This document shows, in pieces, positions 38,901 through 50,166 of a DNA stretch of 64,000 bases. The translations under genes and the position numbers were made by a program. Numbering within the stretch: position 1 is the stretch's first letter; each line of letters begins with the position of its first letter. The notes under the pieces are model-generated. The model ran no database searches. It had not been told where the DNA came from and saw only the letters and a list, made by a program, of their open reading frames with translations. Source of the DNA: Cloeon dipterum (lineage: Eukaryota; Arthropoda; Insecta; Ephemeroptera; Baetidae); the NCBI RefSeq assembly GCF_949628265.1, contig NC_088788.1, positions 18,228,001 to 18,292,000 of the forward strand, in the 5' to 3' direction.

Positions 38901-39657
38901 ATAAATTTTATATACCCTCCTAATGGCTAACTGGTGCCTTGGTGCCCAATCAAGAGCAGTGAAATACATTTTTTCCCATTGAGAAATAAGCTTTAAAATA
39001 GTAAAAGAAAATTAAATAAAAGAAATATTGCTTTTTTTCTTTAAATTTTTCCCTCAAATTTGTACTTGTAAATGCTACAGGTCAGGCGTAGAGCATGGAA
39101 ATTTGAGAGAGCTGTGCCTGGCTCGATTGCAAGAGCAGGGACTCAGCTGCAGGGACGTAAGGACAAGAGAGGTTGGCATTACTGAAATCCACAGAAAAGT
39201 TCGTCCATATCAGGTAAATTTAAAAATATTAATATAGTACCGTGACAATTTCACTTATTCAAATTTCCAGGTTGAACTTGTAAGACGTGACTACATGGCT
39301 AACGGCGGCTGGGAGACGTTTCTCGCCTACGAGGACCCTGAGCAAGACATCCTGGTAGGGCTGCTGCGGCTTCGCAAGTGCACAGGGCAAGCCTTCCGGC
39401 CAGAGCTAAAGGGCGGCGTTTCCATCGTTCGAGAGCTGCACGTTTACGGCTCCGTGGTGCCAGTCTCTGCAAGGGACCCTACCAAGTTCCAGCACCAAGG
39501 ATTTGGAGCCCTACTTATGGAGGAAGCTGAAAGGATCGCTCGGGAAGAACATGGGGCTAAGAAATTGGCCGTGATTTCTGGCGTAGGAACTAGAAATTAT
39601 TACAGGAAAATCGGGTACTCGCTCGATGGACCTTACATGTCCAAGATTCTTGTTTAA
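35940..39657 (+). CDS. ELP3: Elongator complex protein 3, tRNA uridine(34) acetyltransferase
   Basis: This is the catalytic subunit of Elongator, which installs cm5U-type modifications at wobble uridine 34 of tRNAs using a radical-SAM domain and a GNAT/KAT domain. Eight coding exons (35940-35964, 36056-36309, 36361-36564, 36693-36847, 37977-38265, 38321-38538, 39081-39213, 39271-39657) total 1665 bases, 554 residues. The human protein has 547. All junctions are GT-AG and in phase. The [4Fe-4S] cysteines appear as C-x9-C-x2-C in [14 protein letters not shown] (residues 106, 116, 119). Near-invariant blocks include [59 protein letters not shown] and MMPDLPN. The GNAT acetyl-CoA motif is in [20 protein letters not shown], and the C terminus is [18 protein letters not shown]. 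Only the extreme N terminus is divergent. The gene is complete and apparently intact. Confidence 0.98.
36848..37976 (+). other. Largest ELP3 intron (intron 4)
   Basis: This 1.1-kb AT-rich intron splits the ATG codon between the DALSGH and YSERS segments. It is bounded by GTAAGT and CGCAG. I see no nested gene. Confidence 0.8.
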
Positions 39658-39696
39658 TAATTGCTGACGATTCAATACAAATATTTTATGCTGTAT

Positions 39697-39702
39697 AATA
39701 AA
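39697..39702 (+). terminator. ELP3 polyadenylation signal
   Basis: AATAAA lies 40 bases after the stop codon, in a short AT-rich 3' UTR. The stretch from here to 40339 holds only random open frames, between two convergent genes. Confidence 0.7.
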
Positions 39703-40339
39703 AATAATTTTATTTGCAAAAAATATCTCTTGAAATATACATTATTTTATTTATGCAATTCGTTCTTTTACAATTTGGGCTGATCACGATTTTATGAAAA
39801 AATTCCTACAAGATTGGATCATCTGATTCTGACTGGCTGTTCTGTGAAAAACATTGATACAATATAGGGGTAATGGGGAAAAAAATCTATTTTGTTAAAG
39901 AGCTTCCATAGCTCATAATCTATGAGATCATGCCACTTACGCATTAAATTAGTGATATCAAATTTAAAAAATACAGAGATTAGATGGATCTGAATTTTAA
40001 ATTCACACAGGATTGGAAATTTAATTCTAGCACTGTTCAACAAACGAAATGAAGTGCAAAACAAAATTAATAAATGGACTTTTTTAAATTTAAGGGCTTC
40101 ACAAATTGGTTGGATGGATTTAATGCTGTTAAAATTGTCCAAAAATGATTTAACCATTAAGTTCAACGCCACAGAACATTTAAGTGTAAGTAACGTGACG
40201 ATCCCCCCTCCTCCCCTTAACTATCAGCCACAGAAATAGTTCCTTCGATTTTTTCATCGGGAAAAGAGTTTCAAGAGATATGCAACCCGCTTTGAAGAAC
40301 ACAGTTCGGCGGCACAATATCCCTCCCTAAATTCGCGTT

Positions 40340-40345
40340 TTTATT
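40340..40345 (-). terminator. Polyadenylation signal of the astacin gene
   Basis: TTTATT on the plus strand is AATAAA on the minus strand, about 145 bases beyond the stop at 40490-40492. Confidence 0.45.
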
Positions 40346-40489
40346 ATTTTAATTTTTATGGATTTTTTCCAGCGCTCACGACTCAGTTTTAGTTGGAGAA
40401 CAATAAAAACATAAAATGTATTTGCTTGCTTATTAAATATATTTTAAATAGTTCAGGGTTTCACATAGTCAGGGAATATCGACGTTGCA

Positions 40490-42017
40490 TCAGACTGCGC
40501 AGTTGTACATTGCATTAATTTTCTGGATATCTTTTTGACTGAATCCGTTCCTCTGTCCAATTGAAGCTCCAGCCGGCTAAAATAAGAAATTACAAAACAT
40601 TTAAACATATATAGCAACAGAGAGGATTTAATTTAAGTAACAAATTCTTAACGCGTATATTTGTTTCAAAAAAATATAAAAAAGCTTTTTTCTTCATTTT
40701 AATTGATTTCAAATTTGGTCAGAGAGCGCTCATCAACAAGAAACTTACATTTATAGTTTGAATTGTGGGAAGACCATTAGATGAAAACGCCTTTGATGAA
40801 TAGTGCATAACACTAGCGTAGTCGTAAGTCACGCCGAATGCAGTCGAATCTCTGATATCAAAGTTGCCTTCTCTACCTAAAACACCAAACAAAGTGAACA
40901 AAAAATATCAAAGATATGGACATTTTGCTTTCCACGCTTACCTGGTGTAATGTTACTCCACAAAATGTTCACGTGTTGGTTTCTGTCGGTACGCGACTGC
41001 TCGTGGAAAAAGCCAATTGTGTGCATCAACTCGTGGATGACCGTGCCCACCTGCGCATGATTAAGTTGAGCTTACCCTTTTTTAAATTTTTAAAAATATT
41101 CACCATAGTGACGCAGCCGGGAACTTGCAGGTTAACGTACTGCATGCCTCCGGCCCTTCCGACTGTGGCCCAGCACCCTGAGTTGTCGCTCTTGATGATC
41201 AAGTAGTTGCTCTGCGTTCCGTCGTATGGCTTAAATCTGATGCACGTGTTAGCGTGGTATGCGTCGAACGCTCTTTGGATCAGAGCCGTCTGGTTAACAG
41301 CTAAAAATTCGTAACGAATCTTATTTGGTGCTTATAGTCGCAATCAATTACAACGCACTGAATGCTCCCTGGATTCTATAGTAAACGATTGCTCCTGGCC
41401 ACCGATAGTAGGTGTTGATGATTCCGTTTCTGCCTTGGCTGGTTGGCAGGGAAAGCATGTCACCTTCATAATACGAACCCAATTCTTCCGGGTTTATGCC
41501 TGACTCTGGATTCCATCTTCCAACGTGCATGCCTTGAAATCAATTTAATTTAGCTTTTTTAGAAATGATATTTTAAGAATTTAGAAATACAGATATCAAT
41601 AAAGTCCTGTATTACTCATCAAATAAAAAGCGAGTAAAGAAAAAACTGAATAATAAGAAATCATAGAAGGATGACTATTAAACTTCAAGCGATTGTTAAA
41701 TTATTTTCAAATTGACATTAAATCAACTTTCTACTTAATAGACAATAAATTTAGTAAAATAGAGGAAATTTTTTATTTATTGAAACGTTTTATTTTTAAG
41801 AAATAAATTATTCCTATATATTTAAATAATATTTATTTTTTTGGAGCTCACCAACATTCGCGTCTGGCCTGCCCAGACTCAACATTCGAACCCTCTTGAT
41901 GTCAGCGTCATGGTCTTCCTCACTGAACTCGGAGCCCTCCTCGGGCAGCGGATTCGCGAAAACTGCACAAATTGCGAGTGCGGCGCACAGGAAAGTGGCG
42001 GTAAGCTTCGTCTCCAT
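40490..42017 (-). CDS. Secreted astacin-family zinc metalloprotease (M12A)
   Basis: This is a secreted zinc endopeptidase. Six coding exons (41852-42017, 41359-41532, 41104-41300, 40942-41050, 40749-40876, 40490-40576) total 861 bases, 286 residues, in phase throughout. The smallest intron is only 53 bases. The signal peptide begins METKLTATFLCAALAICAVF. The prodomain carries YYEGDM, the aspartate-switch motif that blocks the zinc in the zymogen, followed by the likely activation region GRNGI. The catalytic motif HELMHTIGFFHE supplies zinc ligands His185, His189 and His195 and catalytic Glu186. The Met-turn is SVMHYSS (Met239, zinc-associated Tyr241). The four standard cysteines (NTC, SGC, PGC, YNC) fit the two astacin disulfides. 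The protein stops straight after the catalytic domain, with no EGF, CUB or MAM module, as in digestive or hatching-type insect astacins. The substrate is unknown. Confidence 0.96.
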
Positions 42018-42059
42018 TGCAGATGATGTCTAGACGATCTGCAAAACATAAAAATCCTT

Positions 42060-42069
42060 TTTATATATA
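42060..42069 (-). promoter_or_regulatory. TATA box upstream of the astacin gene
   Basis: On the minus strand TATATATAAA occurs about 45 bases before the ATG. It predicts a start of transcription near 42037-42039 and a very short leader. Confidence 0.5.
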
Positions 42070-44432
42070 CTCTAGAAAAGGAAGCGAACTGCGGCATAAG
42101 GTGACATGCATCAGCCTTGCGGTCTGCGCTGCCACCTTCAGAGACCCATATAGTGTCTTATGATTTTATCCAATACTCACCCACGCACTTGTCGTCGCTA
42201 TAGTTGCAGGGTTTGCGCTAAGAATGAGATCTGCGAATGTGCGGCCGCCTTTATTAAGGATTCGCCAGGAATTATCTCGCGAGCATTTCGCCACTATTGG
42301 AGGATAATTAATTTTTATTCCTCTGTGTTTGCCGCCTTTATTGCACAGGCCTGCTCATCTTTGTCACAATTGAGAAGCGCAGATTGTTTGAACAGGGAGT
42401 TCCCAAATCTCGAGCTTGTTTTTTGTCTCCATATATACACTGCGCGCTAGTTTATCTGCGTAATGAACGTTGTAAAGTATGCAAATCTCATGTTTTTTTT
42501 TGTTTTTTTTGGTGCGTGACCGGTGGGAAATTTTTTTCGTCTTTTGAGAAGCGATTCCAATTAAGGACGCCTTGGCTCAAGAAAATAGTTGTAAATATTT
42601 CTTGTGTTTGGTTAATCACGTACGCCAGGTAATTTTTACAACTCGTTTAGTGGAAAGTTTTAAAGGTAACCACTAAGGTATTTGCGATATTGTTTTATTG
42701 CGCGTGAATCTTACTCAGATTGCGAAACATAAAATGATTTGGGGGTGCGGTCGATTTTGATCTCCAAGAAACGACAACGTTTCAATGTTTGCTTTGGTTG
42801 TCTCCGAGTAGAATTTATTTTTTTATTTCCCGCGATTATTCTAGAACCTAAGCCTGTTCAATGCAACCCATGCTTATTGCTTCAACTTTAATGTATAATT
42901 ATAATTACGCTTTATCAAGAAGTGTGCACATATGATATTTTTATTATAGCTCTTGAATTCTTCATCTGGCACTTTATTTAAAAAGGCTATTTTTTAATTT
43001 GCATATACTATGTACACACGTCTAGTGAAACAGCATTACTTCGCGAAATTATGCTTAATTACTCAGCTCTAAACAGCTTTGGCCTCATTTTTAGTCATAC
43101 AGGTCATATTCTTACATTTTACCTTGGTACTAAAAGATAAGAAGTACACAAAATGTTCATTTAAAGCTATTTCTAGAAACTTTATACTTCTTAAAAAATC
43201 TAACAATAAGCGCTATTTTTAAAGTAATTGTCTCTTAAATAAATCATTACGCTGCTTTAATGGTATCTTATATAATAGGGTCATTCTTGTTTCATAATTG
43301 AATTTATTGCCTAATTAAAAAATTGTGCCATTGGTCTACATGTTACTATTTGAATTGCAATCAAAACAACGATTGACACACCTCTTTTGTGACGTTAAAA
43401 TAGACTCTACACACCAAATTGTGACGTGTGACGCAAAAGCTCTTTTCATATACAAAAATCTTAAGTTATCATTTTCTAGAACCTATGTTTGCTATTAAGT
43501 AAAGCGCGCCACGAGTTTTATAGCTTTATGGCGAGTCATCACAGAGATTTCTACGGCAGTAAATCTGGATATGCCCCAAATTGCCTATTGTTAATTTGAA
43601 AGTTCATTAACTATCAAATAAGTGTGTGAAGGTTTCAGGAATTCCAAGAACTAAATAAAACATTCAGTGCAAAAAAATTAGCTCACGGTACTTAAGCTGC
43701 TGGAAACCACAGGGAAGATTCTTCACTTTTCAACAGTGACAAATATTCAGCGGAAACAATATTTTTAAATGTTTATATTCAGATTTTCAGTACTAACGTT
43801 GATACCATCACTTCATTTTTTTATACATGGAAACTCAAGAGCGCCAAATAAAAGTCAGAACTGAAGTCACAGTAAAAAACAAAATGTAAGTCGACATGTT
43901 AACGCATTTGTAATGTATTTATCTAGACAATGAGCAGTTTTTTATTGTGGTAATCACACCCGATGGCCCCTTTACCGTGCGGATAATGGCCGCACATTTT
44001 TGCTGTATGTGATATCACACGTAAATTGAGATTTTATCCTCAGAGTTCATCACAATACGTGTGAAATTTCACCTCACCCTGAGCCAGAACACAATAAAAG
44101 TTTGTTGCACGTAATCAGTGCAACACGCTTGACGAACTCTTCGATGTCTTACAAGCACGCCTGCAAATCGGAGAAAACTGTGCTGCAGTACAGTCCTTCA
44201 ATGCGCCGGGTGTCAGCTATATTAAAATTTTCAAAACCTTTACCAACTTATTTTCTTGTCTTGTCAGATGTTGGCATACAGACGCGTCGCTGAATAATTA
44301 AAATCACCACTTAGATGTTTTTCTTTGATTAAACGCTAAATTGCTATTTTTTCATTGATAACTAAGTTAGATAAAATCGAACGCACTTATTGTTAAAAAA
44401 ATTTATGTATTGAACACTAATTGACAATTTTT
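42070..44432. other. Intergenic DNA, no gene seen
   Basis: AT-rich sequence separates the astacin promoter from the 3' end of the arrestin gene. Frames of up to 96 codons near 42.2-42.6 kb have no bias or domain. Confidence 0.5.
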
Positions 44433-44438
44433 TTTATT
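44433..44438 (-). terminator. Polyadenylation signal of the alpha-arrestin gene
   Basis: TTTATT on the plus strand reads AATAAA on the minus strand, about 87 bases past the stop codon. Confidence 0.5.
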
Positions 44439-44524
44439 TGATGATGCCAGAATAGAAGCAATACATGTTTCATGCAGAGCTCGATCATTAAAAAAACAAT
44501 TTAAAAACACACACCACACGTTAT

Positions 44525-46432
44525 TTAGTCTTCAGTTTCCTCATCATCATTGCCAGGTGCTGATGCAGCGGAACCCTCAAAAACGGATTCTTCGTAAGTC
44601 GGAGGAGCTGGAATAAATAAATGAAAAGAGATAAAAAGGAGTCAGACTCGATAAATTAACTCTTTCACTCACGCAAATCAGAGTAGCTGGGCACTTCATC
44701 TGCGGAAGCGGACAAGGTAGGATCACTGCTGATGTTCCAGCCAATAGGTGGGTAATTTGGTTCAGTTGGTTGGCTGCCTGTATCAGAGCTTTGGCGCAGG
44801 GGTACAGTGCCAAGCACGACTGGCAATTTGACGTTAAATCTGAAGTGGAAGCCCGGGGGAATGAAATTTACCTATACAAATCAAATGAAATAAATTAAAT
44901 CCTTTTATTTGGGTTCCATTTATATTATCTATAAATAATCCCCGAGGGTCAATTTTCCATGTTAAAACACGATATGTACGAGATCCAAATTTCAACTTAT
45001 ATCTTTAATACATTTCAATTAAATAAAATACTGTTTGAAAATAAAATATTGGATAATTAGAATTATTTGTTATTGAAAAACGACTTTTTATTGAGGTTTT
45101 CTATGTTTACCTCCAAAAAATGGTCCAGGTCAATGATTTTACATTGTTTCAAGTTTGAGGCGAGAAACACAGGAATATAGACAGGTTCTTCTTGAAACAT
45201 TTTCGACTGACGCGAGTGGATATGTCCCAGATTTTTTGATGTGATGGTTTTTAGGACAGTTTTTTTGGTGTCATCGCTCGCTTTGTAAACTACCCGCTGA
45301 AATAAATTGATTATTACATGATTTAAAAGACTGTTGATTTAAATCACCCTTTTGAAACTCATCTCAATGTTGCTAATATGAACCCTGGAAAGATTTTCAA
45401 TGTCCAGAGTGGGCAAAAGCGTTTCGCCTGGAACAGCGCCGCCAACAGGGAGTGAAAGGTTAACGTTCACGGTCCCCGATGTCCAGAAAAGGGAACGGAA
45501 TGATCTTGTTTTGTTTATGCTAATCAGCTCCTAAAAACCTTTTTCTCAAGATTATATTTTTTAATTTTTAACTAACCCACCGCTAACTGCGGACCTTCAT
45601 TCAAATCGATTGGATTTACAATGGTAACAGTTCTAATCGCTTCTTGGTCAGTCGCCCAGGGTGTTTCCACAATGGCACTGATTGTGTAGCGGATTTGGCC
45701 GAGCTCGCTTTCAAAGGACGACGGGATGTCTTGAGGGAGAATAATGTTGAATTCGAATTCGTGTTCACCGCTCTCCAGAGCGTCATCACATCCTAAAAAT
45801 GAGTAATTCAATTAATTGTTGATAGGAGTAATTTAAGAAAAAGTTTTTACGTTATGTATACCTCCTTGAAAAACATAAATCTTTTCCACAACGTACGTTT
45901 CTTGATTTGTATGTTCTGTTGTGACAGTTCGAGTTTCGTATCTATTTGTCCTTACATTTCGCTTTCGCATATCTTTGGTTACAACCCACTCAACCGTTCC
46001 TACTCCTCTGATTTCAATGTAGATTACTGTGAAATTTTTAAATTATTAGAAATAGTTTCACTAATAGATGTAAAATAAACTTGACAAAATTGTTAACTTT
46101 TAACACATTTAGGGCAAATGATAAGTATTTTGAATTTTTTACGTTCAATTATCGGCATATCGGCAACAAATTAAAATTTATGCTTGAAAAGAATTAATGT
46201 ACTTGTGAACATTCTGTAATTTTTTTTCTGCACAACACACAATAATTCCCATTAATGATTGTATTAAATTTTTCTATAAATATACTTTCATAAACGTAGG
46301 ATTAGCATTAGTACCTCTTACAGCTGTTTCCGTCGATCCATTGCTGACTAAAAGCTTGCCAGAAATGGTATGTCCTGCATAATAAACGAGATCCGGATTG
46401 TCAAATATTATTTGACAAACTTCCAGAACCAT
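44525..46432 (-). CDS. Arrestin domain-containing protein (alpha-arrestin, ARRDC family)
   Basis: Alpha-arrestins are cytosolic adaptors that recruit Nedd4-type ubiquitin ligases to membrane cargo. Seven coding exons (46315-46432, 45862-46026, 45581-45792, 45348-45530, 45111-45296, 44673-44871, 44525-44607) total 1146 bases, 381 residues, phase-consistent. The arrestin-N domain runs from MVLEVCQIIFDNPDLVYYAG through IRGVGTVEWV and ALESGEHEFEFNIILPQDIP to TPWATDQEAIRTVTIVNPID. The arrestin-C domain runs from RSLFWTSGTVNVNLSLPVGG to FHFRFNVKLPVVLGTVPLR, the family's C-domain hallmark. The tail carries PPPTYEESV, one PPxY motif for WW domains, and ends in acidic NDDEETED. Only one canonical PPxY is visible, where many family members have two. 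The intron at 44608-44672 splits the first proline codon of PPPTY. It fits the large, expanded insect ARRDC group, and orthology to a particular ARRDC is not resolved. Confidence 0.95.
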
Positions 46433-47666
46433 CGCTTATTTTTTCTACGTCGAGCCCGGTCGAGCCAAAATCTAAAAAATTGAAAATATCATCAACTTTC
46501 AAAATAAATGTAAAAAACACGAAAGTAATTTTTTAAGAAGTTGTAGCTGAAATTTTCACTCAACTATATAATGAGGAAAAATTGTTTTAGTGTCAAGTGT
46601 CAACTCATGCTATTTGCATTTATATTAAAAAACCATAAAACATATATTCCATGAATTAAAAGAATACCTCAAGAACGCCTGGAGGTCCACTGATGAGCTA
46701 CACGAAAAAGATTATCTTCGACAAATTACACAGATTTTTTACTAAATAATAAAGACTGAGATATTTATCTCTGCTATGGTTATTGCATCATGCTCTCTTG
46801 CTTATTGCGTCGAAAAACCGATATGATATTATCAGACAAAATGATAGTAATGACGTGATGTACATAGAGATATGATATGGAAAAGAGATCTAAATAGGTT
46901 AAAGTGTTGACCAAGACACGTAATCTAACGTACATTTTTTTTTAAAGATTTCTTGACTTATCATTAAGAAACCATAGGTACTACACCGTTAGTCTCTATT
47001 ATCACTTTCACTCCATATATGGTCTTCAACACTCTAGAAAATCGTTTCAAATTTGGAATTAAAAATATTCTTACTTAAAAAATGTCAAAAATCAAACAGG
47101 ACATCTTACTGTTAATCTGATTTGTAATTGCTTTTATTTGAATTTATTTTTTCAGCAAGTTTAGATATTAGTAAAGACTTCAAATTATTATAAAGGAGCT
47201 GACATTTTCATTAAATTTTTTTCAATCCTATAATTTATTTCAAATGATTTTACTATCAACATATTTTCAAACAAATTTATGTTTTGAACAAAGTGTATAC
47301 TTGACTTTATTAAACAATTTTCAGCTTGCAAATAAAATATTTATTTTAATTTTTGTTTGAAAACAAATAATTTATTTCTTTCCGATCTAAGAGAGACCAA
47401 AAGTTAAAGTTAAATCGTTAATTATATCTTTAACTCTTTCCTTTCCGTCAAACTTATGCTGACAACGAGCTTGTATATAACGAGTGCTAAGTATATAACA
47501 TAAAACTATTTAAATACTTCTTGCACCATAGAGTGCAGAGTGCATTCTATCTTGTTATAAAGCTGCCCGCAAACTTTACTTACTTGTAGTAGTGGTTTTA
47601 CCTTTATGTTTATATCAGCGAAATTTTTACAACAAAGCTTTCTTATTATTGTGGGATCTTTGTACT
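46433..47666. other. Upstream region of the alpha-arrestin gene
   Basis: AT-rich sequence with no open frame of note. It ends at the left edge of the palindromic element. A 5' non-coding exon of the arrestin could lie here. Confidence 0.5.
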
Positions 47667-47951
47667 GGAAGGATCTAAATCAAGTGACACCCCCCTTGGC
47701 AAGTGGTCTTCAGATTTTGATAAAATTCGGTGGAGATGTTGCCCTAGGGGACCTAAGTTGAACCCTAAAATATTAGGTGAAAATTCCAAAAATTGCCCAT
47801 TTTACGGGGGTTCAAAATTTGAGATTTTTGAAAAAGGTGATGTTTTCGGCGATTTGTAACTTTGACTCTGTTTGTGGTAAACACAAAAATTTAGTATCCA
47901 AAATAATCTACGTTTAATGCCAAACAACTTCCCCACGACGACCAACTTCGT

Positions 47952-47970
47952 AGGTCAAAGGTCAAGGTCA
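47952..47970 (+). promoter_or_regulatory. Three tandem AGGTCA nuclear-receptor half-sites, left arm
   Basis: AGGTCA occurs at 47952-47957, 47959-47964 and 47965-47970, that is, a DR1 followed directly by a DR0. The last nine bases, TCAAGGTCA, match the FTZ-F1/SF-1 extended half-site. The site is by sequence match only, with no evidence of function. Confidence 0.5.
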
Positions 47971-49309
47971 CTAAATTCGGGTCAAATTTTTCAAAAAAAT
48001 CCCACATACCCTAGTACATAAAATTTTGAAAATTCAAAATAGCCAAAATGTGCCTCATATTCATGGTAACAACATATAAAAAATTGGCGAGACTTATTTT
48101 TTTCTTTTTCGAGATATTTTGAATTGAGTGTTAAAAACCGGTGTTTTCCGGGTCTTCTGATCGCAAATAAAAACACGTTTTCCGCTTAATCTCAGCTTCT
48201 ATGGGTCCGATTTAGAAAAACCGCACACCATTTGATACGTAATGACCTCCCCTAGGTAATGCAAGGGATCATAAGGGTGCCCACCCCTTTCAAACCCTTA
48301 ACCACCCCCTGGAAATCCGAAAATTTTTTTTTCAAATATTTACTCTCTAACTCGATTAATTAAGCAAAATACTAATCAAACATGATTTAAAATAATTAAA
48401 ATGTATAATATTTTCATTTACTTTGTAGAAAAATAACTTTAAAAAAGTAAAATTGCTATTAATAAAATAATTTAAGTTTATTTTAAATATATAATTATTT
48501 TGGGTTTTTGTTTATTCAAAATAGCTGATTTTTTTATTTTTTTTTTAAGAATTTTAGAATATGTTTTATATTCTAGAGTGTTCTTCTATTATAATAAATA
48601 AATGCAACCATTAATATTTGTTAAACCATAAGCATTTGGTAAAAATTGTGTGCTTAACAAATTATTGGTATTGGTTGCATTTCTTTATATTTATAAAGAA
48701 ACACTGTAAAATATAAAATAAATTTTAAAATTCTAAAAAAAAAATAAATAAATCAGCTATTTTGAATAAACAAAAACCCAAAATAATTATATATTTAAAA
48801 TAAACTTAAATTATTTTATTAATAGCAATTTTACTTTTTTAAAGTTATTTTTCTACAAAGTAAATGAAAATATTATACATTTTAATTATTTTAAATCATG
48901 TTTGATTAGTATTTTGCTTAATTAATCGAGTTAGAGAGTAAATATTTGAAAAAAAATTTTCGGATTTCCAGGGGGTGGTTAAGGGTTTGAAAGGGGTGGG
49001 CACCCTTATGATCCCTTGCATTACCTAGGGGAGGTCATTACGTATCAAATGGTGTGCGGTTTTTCTAAATCGGACCCATAGAAGCTGAGATTAAGCGGAA
49101 AACGTGTTTTTATTTGCGATCAGAAGACCCGGAAAACACCGGTTTTTAACACTCAATTCAAAATATCTCGAAAAAGAAAAAAATAAGTCTCGCCAATTTT
49201 TTATATGTTGTTACCATGAATATGAGGCACATTTTGGCTATTTTGAATTTTCAAAATTTTATGTACTAGGGTATGTGGGATTTTTTTGAAAAATTTGACC
49301 CGAATTTAG

Positions 49310-49328
49310 TGACCTTGACCTTTGACCT
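49310..49328 (-). promoter_or_regulatory. Three tandem AGGTCA nuclear-receptor half-sites, right arm
   Basis: This is the mirror copy of the left-arm cluster, reading TGACCTTGACCTTTGACCT on the plus strand. It points at the prefoldin promoter about 0.7 kb away. Confidence 0.5.
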
Positions 49329-49613
49329 ACGAAGTTGGTCGTCGTGGGGAAGTTGTTTGGCATTAAACGTAGATTATTTTGGATACTAAATTTTTGTGTT
49401 TACCACAAACAGAGTCAAAGTTACAAATCGCCGAAAACATCACCTTTTTCAAAAATCTCAAATTTTGAACCCCCGTAAAATGGGCAATTTTTGGAATTTT
49501 CACCTAATATTTTAGGGTTCAACTTAGGTCCCCTAGGGCAACATCTCCACCGAATTTTATCAAAATCTGAAGACCACTTGCCAAGGGGGGTGTCACTTGA
49601 TTTAGATCCTTCC

Positions 49614-50047
49614 TACTACAAACTATTTTTTAAATTCTTTGGCTCCAGTCCAATGCCTCATTAATTCATTAATTTTTCCCTGCCTTCCTTTTCAAACCGT
49701 TAAATCTTTGCAAAAAAATGTGCAATCAAATCGAAATTTTGAAAATTACCGGAACTTTCCGGAAATTTCACTACTTGCACATATTGTGTTCAAAGTTCAA
49801 GGACAGCATTATACATTATAGTGCTTTTTGTTGGATTCATTTTTATTTCCGTGGTTAGTATGACATTATTTAACTTCTTTTGCTTTTTCACGTGATGTCG
49901 TGATTAATAAAAAAACATGACTCGGTGTTGTGTCCTTGAAAAACAGGAAAAATGCACAATACGAATGCACGCACGAGCTCTGCTATCTAATCTTGCATTT
50001 TTCTGAATCAGATTCAGATTGACTCTTCGCGCGCTTTGGTGTGGAGC
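49614..50047. other. Upstream region of the prefoldin 6 gene
   Basis: AT-rich sequence with no gene seen, between the palindromic element and the prefoldin promoter. Confidence 0.5.
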
Positions 50048-50054
50048 TATAAAA
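50048..50054 (+). promoter_or_regulatory. Possible TATA box of the prefoldin 6 gene
   Basis: TATAAAA lies 119 bases before the ATG. No clear initiator follows at +30, so the assignment is tentative. Confidence 0.3.
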
Positions 50055-50166
50055 AATGACAGGACTTAGAGTACACGCCCACTTAAGCTGATAAACAAAC
50101 TTGCACGAGGTGTGTCTGCATTCTGTCCGGTTTTTGACTGGTTTATTGTGATTTTACACCTTTGCT

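Larger units (their letters stand above)
47667..49613. mobile_element. Long palindromic (foldback) transposable element
   Basis: The 1947-bp block is an inverted repeat centred at about 48640. The outer arms, roughly 47667-48548 and 48732-49613, match as reverse complements with almost no differences by eye. The inner ~90 bases on each side have diverged. The termini are GGAAGGATC and GATCCTTCC, and the direct repeat TACT flanks both ends (47663-47666 and 49614-49617), as expected of a 4-bp target-site duplication. No transposase is encoded. The only long frame is a 61-codon one present in mirror image in both arms, and it lacks an ATG. It is best described as a non-autonomous DNA transposon with very long terminal inverted repeats. 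A 4-bp duplication is known for superfamilies such as CMC-Chapaev and Ginger, but the family is unassigned. Confidence 0.9.

Noticed and set aside
47991-49289. Identical 61-codon frames in both arms of the palindrome
   Set aside because: They are the same sequence read twice because of the inverted repeat. They start with GTG rather than ATG, have no domain, and are best seen as chance open frames.
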